From NCBI GenBank assembly GCA_955651735.1, contig CATPAM010000050.1, positions 1-9,524 of the forward strand: a DNA stretch of 9,524 nt, written 5' to 3'. The DNA comes from Candidatus Acidiferrales bacterium (GTDB lineage: Bacteria; Acidobacteriota; Terriglobia; Acidiferrales; UBA7541). Every line of letters begins with the position of its first letter. Positions within the stretch are counted from its first letter, which is position 1. The notes under the pieces were generated by a model. It was not told where the DNA came from, searched no databases, and was given only the letters and a program-made list of their open reading frames with translations. Shown here piece after piece: positions 9,254 to 9,524 of the stretch. The translations under genes and the position numbers were made by a program.

Positions 9254-9283
9254 GGCATCTTTGACAAAGAAGACGGCATCTTT
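9254..9283 (+). promoter_or_regulatory. Palindrome TCTTTGACAAAGA and 9-bp direct repeat around a TTGACA box
   Basis: GGCATCTTT occurs at 9254-9262 and again at 9275-9283, 21 bp apart start to start, which is two helical turns. The first copy runs into a perfect 13-bp palindrome (6-bp arms, 1-bp centre) at 9258-9270 that contains a consensus TTGACA at 9261-9266. A good -10 at 16-18 bp is missing; TTTACT lies at a short 14-bp distance. The pattern resembles an operator with an extra half site, possibly over a regulated promoter for the plus-strand gene. Confidence 0.35.
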
Positions 9284-9354
9284 ACTTGAGGGAGCGCGGA
9301 AACGTCGGCAAGACAGGAATTTAACAATTTTTTTGACGTCGCCTGTGTATCTCC

Positions 9355-9383
9355 TTGGCAAGCCGGCAATCTAAGGGAACAAT
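9355..9383 (+). promoter_or_regulatory. Candidate promoter for the FAD-protein gene
   Basis: TTGGCA (9355-9360, five of six), a 17-bp spacer and AACAAT (9378-9383, four of six). The start would be near 9390, leaving a leader of about 60 nt that includes the ribosome site AAGGAG (9440-9445). The assignment is weak because the match is by eye only and the TTGACA at 9261 is an alternative. Confidence 0.3.
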
Positions 9384-9449
9384 ATCTTTTGTGCGACGAG
9401 ATCCGGCCGGGGCAGGGTGCCCTGAGGGGAAGGACCGGCAAGGAGTTGG

Positions 9450-9524
9450 ATGAGCAAGAACACGGACGTGTTCATAATTGGCGGAGGCCCGGCCGGGCTC
9501 GCCGCCGCGATAGCTGCACGCCAA
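9450..9524 (+). CDS. FAD-dependent oxidoreductase, N-terminal fragment (3' end outside window)
   Basis: The ATG at 9450 opens a frame that runs off the right edge after 25 residues. The ribosome site AAGGAG (9440-9445) lies 4 nt before it, which is slightly tight. After a short polar start the sequence is DVFIIGGGPAGLAAAIAARQ, a textbook dinucleotide-binding beta-alpha unit (GxGxxG with the following Ala-rich helix). It binds the ADP part of FAD in flavin monooxygenases, geranylgeranyl-reductase-like and halogenase-like proteins. The family cannot be told from this fragment. It is transcribed away from ilvD and shares the intergenic region with it. Nothing links it to BCAA synthesis in the visible sequence. 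Confidence 0.85.
   Translation, partial: MSKNTDVFIIGGGPAGLAAAIAARQ

Larger units (their letters stand above)
9055..9449. other. Divergent intergenic region between ilvD and an FAD-protein gene
   Basis: This 395-bp stretch has no convincing gene. It contains the ilvD leader and candidate promoter, an AT-rich block at 9181-9239 with the palindrome ATACTAGTAT (9193-9202), a palindrome and direct repeat at 9254-9283, a T-run at 9328-9334, and a small hairpin CAGGG-N2-CCCTG shortly before the plus-strand gene. Short frames here have no ribosome sites or recognisable protein features. Its size and palindromes suggest that regulation of both flanking genes is concentrated here. Confidence 0.6.

Noticed and set aside
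9411..9422. CAGGG-N2-CCCTG as part of a riboswitch or T-box before the FAD gene
   Set aside because: The stem is only 5 bp, and the conserved T-box sequence and any known riboswitch core are absent.

Overview
The window is GC-rich chromosomal DNA, densely packed with genes on the minus strand. It carries a complete branched-chain amino acid (BCAA) operon followed by a small cell-wall module. The organism is probably a Gram-negative soil-type bacterium, and my best guess is Acidobacteriota. That guess rests on GC-rich codon use, Sec-exported peptidoglycan enzymes and a remembered resemblance of the dipeptidase architecture to acidobacterial proteins. There is no 16S or other marker here, so the lineage is an inference.

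Layout, left to right: (1) 2-238, plus strand, the C-terminal end of an unrecognised protein. (2) 261-1856, minus, a DacB/PBP4-type D-Ala-D-Ala carboxypeptidase (peptidase S13). (3) 1888-2982, minus, a secreted VanX/DdpX-type D-Ala-D-Ala dipeptidase (M15D) with an extra N-terminal domain. (4) 3057-3926, minus, a MurR/RpiR-family regulator. (5) 4007-9054, minus, the operon ilvD-ilvB-ilvN-ilvC (named in transcription order). (6) 9055-9449, a divergent intergenic region with candidate promoters and palindromes. (7) 9450 to the window end, plus, the first 25 residues of an FAD-binding protein.

How the genes work together: IlvBN condenses pyruvate (or pyruvate plus 2-oxobutyrate) to acetohydroxy acids, IlvC reduces and isomerises them, and IlvD dehydrates them to the branched 2-oxo acids. 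Only the final transaminase is missing. Translation of ilvD and ilvB is coupled through an ATGA overlap, and the other ilv gaps are 10 and 26 bp. Downstream, after 80 bp, the RpiR-type regulator leads two exported enzymes that both act on D-Ala-D-Ala. DacB trims it from peptidoglycan stem peptides, and the VanX-like enzyme splits the free dipeptide. This looks like wall remodelling or D-alanine salvage, not vancomycin resistance.

Most of the window is ordinary. The points worth a second look are the regulator-plus-two-enzyme D-Ala-D-Ala module, the atypical SIS loop of the regulator, a palindrome in its promoter, a Gln in the IlvC cofactor loop, and an operator-like palindrome with a direct repeat in the 395-bp divergent region. 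I found no mobile element, CRISPR array, tRNA or rRNA.
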